Source: Streptosporangiaceae bacterium (GTDB lineage Bacteria; Actinomycetota; Actinomycetes; Streptosporangiales; Streptosporangiaceae). From it: 5,838 nucleotides of DNA. The stretch spans positions 1-5,838 of the forward strand of contig JASHYW010000112.1 in assembly GCA_030042885.1 (NCBI GenBank). Reading direction: 5' to 3'. Positions within the stretch are counted from its first letter, which is position 1; every line of letters starts with the position of its first letter. The translations under genes were made by a program, and so were the position numbers. Below the pieces are notes generated by a model that was given only the letters and a program-made list of their open reading frames with translations, was not told where the DNA came from and did not search any database. This document shows, piece by piece, positions 4,805-5,838 of the stretch.

Positions 4805-5838
4805 ATGGCACAGGTGTCCACGGCGGAGCTGCTGGCCGGCTACGTCCGCGCGGCCGGGGTGCGGCACATCTTCGGCTATCCCGGCGAGTCCGTCATCGAC
4901 TTCATGGAGGCGTCCCGCCGGCAAGGCCTGGAGCTGGTGTCGGCGGTGCGCGAGGCCACCGCCGCGTTCATGGCCGAGGCGGCGGCGATGGCGGCCGGCC
5001 GGCCCGGGGTCTGCCTGTCGACCCTCGGCCCCGGCTCGACGGCGGTACTGAACGGCGTGGCCTCCGCCACCGTGGACCGGGTGCCGGTGCTGGCTATTTC
5101 CGGCCAGATCGAGAGCTCGCGCGAGCAGTTCTTCACCCACCAGGTGGTTGATCACGGCCGCATGTTCGCGCCGGTCACGAAGCTGGCGCTGCGCCTGGAC
5201 CCGGCCTCGGCCTCCTCGGCGGACACGGTCGCGCGCAAGGCGCTGCGAACCGCGGTCGCCGAGCGTCCCGGCGCCGTCCACCTGACCGTGACCGCCGATG
5301 CCTGGCTGGCCCCGGCCGGAGGCGACGACCAGATCGCGGCGCCGCCGCTGGCCGCCGCCGTGGGCACGGTCGACGTCCACGCCGACGGCGACCCGCTGCG
5401 GGACCTGCGGGCCGCGCGGCGCCCGGTGATCCTGGCCGGCGCCGCTGCGGTCCGCTGCGCCGCGGGCCCGGAGCTGACCCGGTTCGCCGAGCGAGCCGGG
5501 ATCCCGGTGGTCGTCTCGCCGATGGCCAAGGGCGTGTTCGCCGAGGACCACCCGTACTTCGCCGGCGTGCTCGACATGGCGGGTCACCGCGTCCTATGGG
5601 ACCTGCTGTCCGGCGCCGACCTGATCCTGGCCGCCGGCTTCGACACGGTGGAGCTGATCAGCCCGTGGCCGGTCCGCACGCCTGTGCTGCATGCCGACAC
5701 CACGCCGAACACCGACCAGGTCTACGCCAGCGGCTGCGAGCTGGTCGGCAACGTGGCCACGATCCTGGGCTGGATCGCGGCCCAGTGGTCCGGCGAGCCC
5801 CGCTGGGCCGAGGCGGAGGTGGCGGCACACCGGGCCCG
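4805..5838 (+). CDS. Acetolactate synthase-like thiamine-pyrophosphate enzyme (runs off the right edge)
   Basis: Member of the IlvB/acetolactate synthase-like superfamily of ThDP-dependent decarboxylases and synthases; 344 complete codons are visible with no stop. The N-terminal Pyr-binding domain (about 1-170) has GYPGES (24-29), the expected activating glutamate E50 in VREATAAF, GPGSTAVLNGVASATVDRVPVLAISGQ (75-101) and an HQVVDH motif. The central domain (about 180-330) carries ILAGAAAVRC, IPVVVSPMAKGVFAEDHPYFAGVLDMAG and a terminal CELVGNVATILGWIA, as in this family. The C-terminal PP domain with the GDG...N cofactor and metal motif is beyond the edge. True biosynthetic acetolactate synthase usually reads RHEQGAAH and TSGPGATN here; this protein reads REATAAFM and TLGPGSTA, so I regard it as a divergent paralogue of unknown substrate. 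No Shine-Dalgarno sequence is seen; the ATG is chosen from the leaderless promoter spacing and alignment to the family N-terminus. Confidence 0.88.
   Translation, partial: MAQVSTAELLAGYVRAAGVRHIFGYPGESVIDFMEASRRQGLELVSAVREATAAFMAEAAAMAAGRPGVCLSTLGPGSTAVLNGVASATVDRVPVLAISGQIESSREQFFTHQVVDHGRMFAPVTKLALRLDPASASSADTVARKALRTAVAERPGAVHLTVTADAWLAPAGGDDQIAAPPLAAAVGTVDVHADGDPLRDLRAARRPVILAGAAAVRCAAGPELTRFAERAGIPVVVSPMAKGVFAEDHPYFAGVLDMAGHRVLWDLLSGADLILAAGFDTVELISPWPVRTPVLHADTTPNTDQVYASGCELVGNVATILGWIAAQWSGEPRWAEAEVAAHRA

Noticed and set aside
3813..4811. 332-codon minus-strand frame overlapping rmuC
   Set aside because: It is Gly/Arg/Ala/Pro-rich with no family motifs and lies over the clear RmuC coding sequence. 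It is an out-of-frame shadow.
4781..5587. 268-codon minus-strand frame opposite the TPP enzyme
   Set aside because: It is His/Arg/Gly-rich without recognisable motifs. The opposite strand encodes an unmistakable ThDP enzyme, so this is an antisense shadow.

Overview
This is a very GC-rich window with strongly G/C-ended codons. Its gene order is a well-known actinobacterial one: xseA, a small Ala/Pro-rich protein gene, divergent ispH, then a convergent DUF6542 membrane protein gene. The order matches what I recall of the Mycobacterium tuberculosis Rv1108c-Rv1111c segment. The source is therefore most likely a high-GC member of the Actinomycetota; I cannot name the genus. No tRNA, rRNA, CRISPR array or insertion sequence is visible.

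Left part (1-1037, minus strand). A two-gene unit has the lipid-droplet-associated-like protein gene upstream and xseA (exodeoxyribonuclease VII large subunit, cut by the window edge) downstream. The stop of the first and the GTG start of the second share one base, so they are probably translationally coupled. Region 1038-1382 is a divergent intergenic stretch with a 29-bp-period imperfect tandem repeat and a GC hairpin.

Middle (1383-2953, plus strand). A coding-like stretch for a small two-helix membrane protein runs towards ispH. It appears frameshifted near its C-terminus by an exact 22-bp tandem duplication. Removing one copy gives a 182-residue protein whose stop overlaps the ispH start by 8 bp. 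ispH (last enzyme of the MEP isoprenoid pathway) is intact. It is preceded by a -10-like TAGCGT exactly 6 nt before its ATG, the arrangement of a leaderless mRNA.

Right part (2934-5838). Two minus-strand genes, rmuC and then the DUF6542 gene, overlap by ATGA. The DUF6542 gene runs tail-to-tail into ispH with a 20-bp overlap. Divergent from rmuC is an acetolactate-synthase-like thiamine-pyrophosphate enzyme, truncated by the right edge. Its ATG also sits 6 nt after a -10-like hexamer (extended TGTGAGAAT), which lies inside an inverted repeat that could be an operator.

Most of the window is conserved housekeeping chromosome: DNA repair, isoprenoid synthesis and small envelope proteins. I see no evidence of a new multi-gene defence or biosynthetic system. 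The points most worth checking are the 22-bp duplication, the two predicted leaderless promoters (one with a possible operator), and the uncharacterised membrane protein next to ispH.
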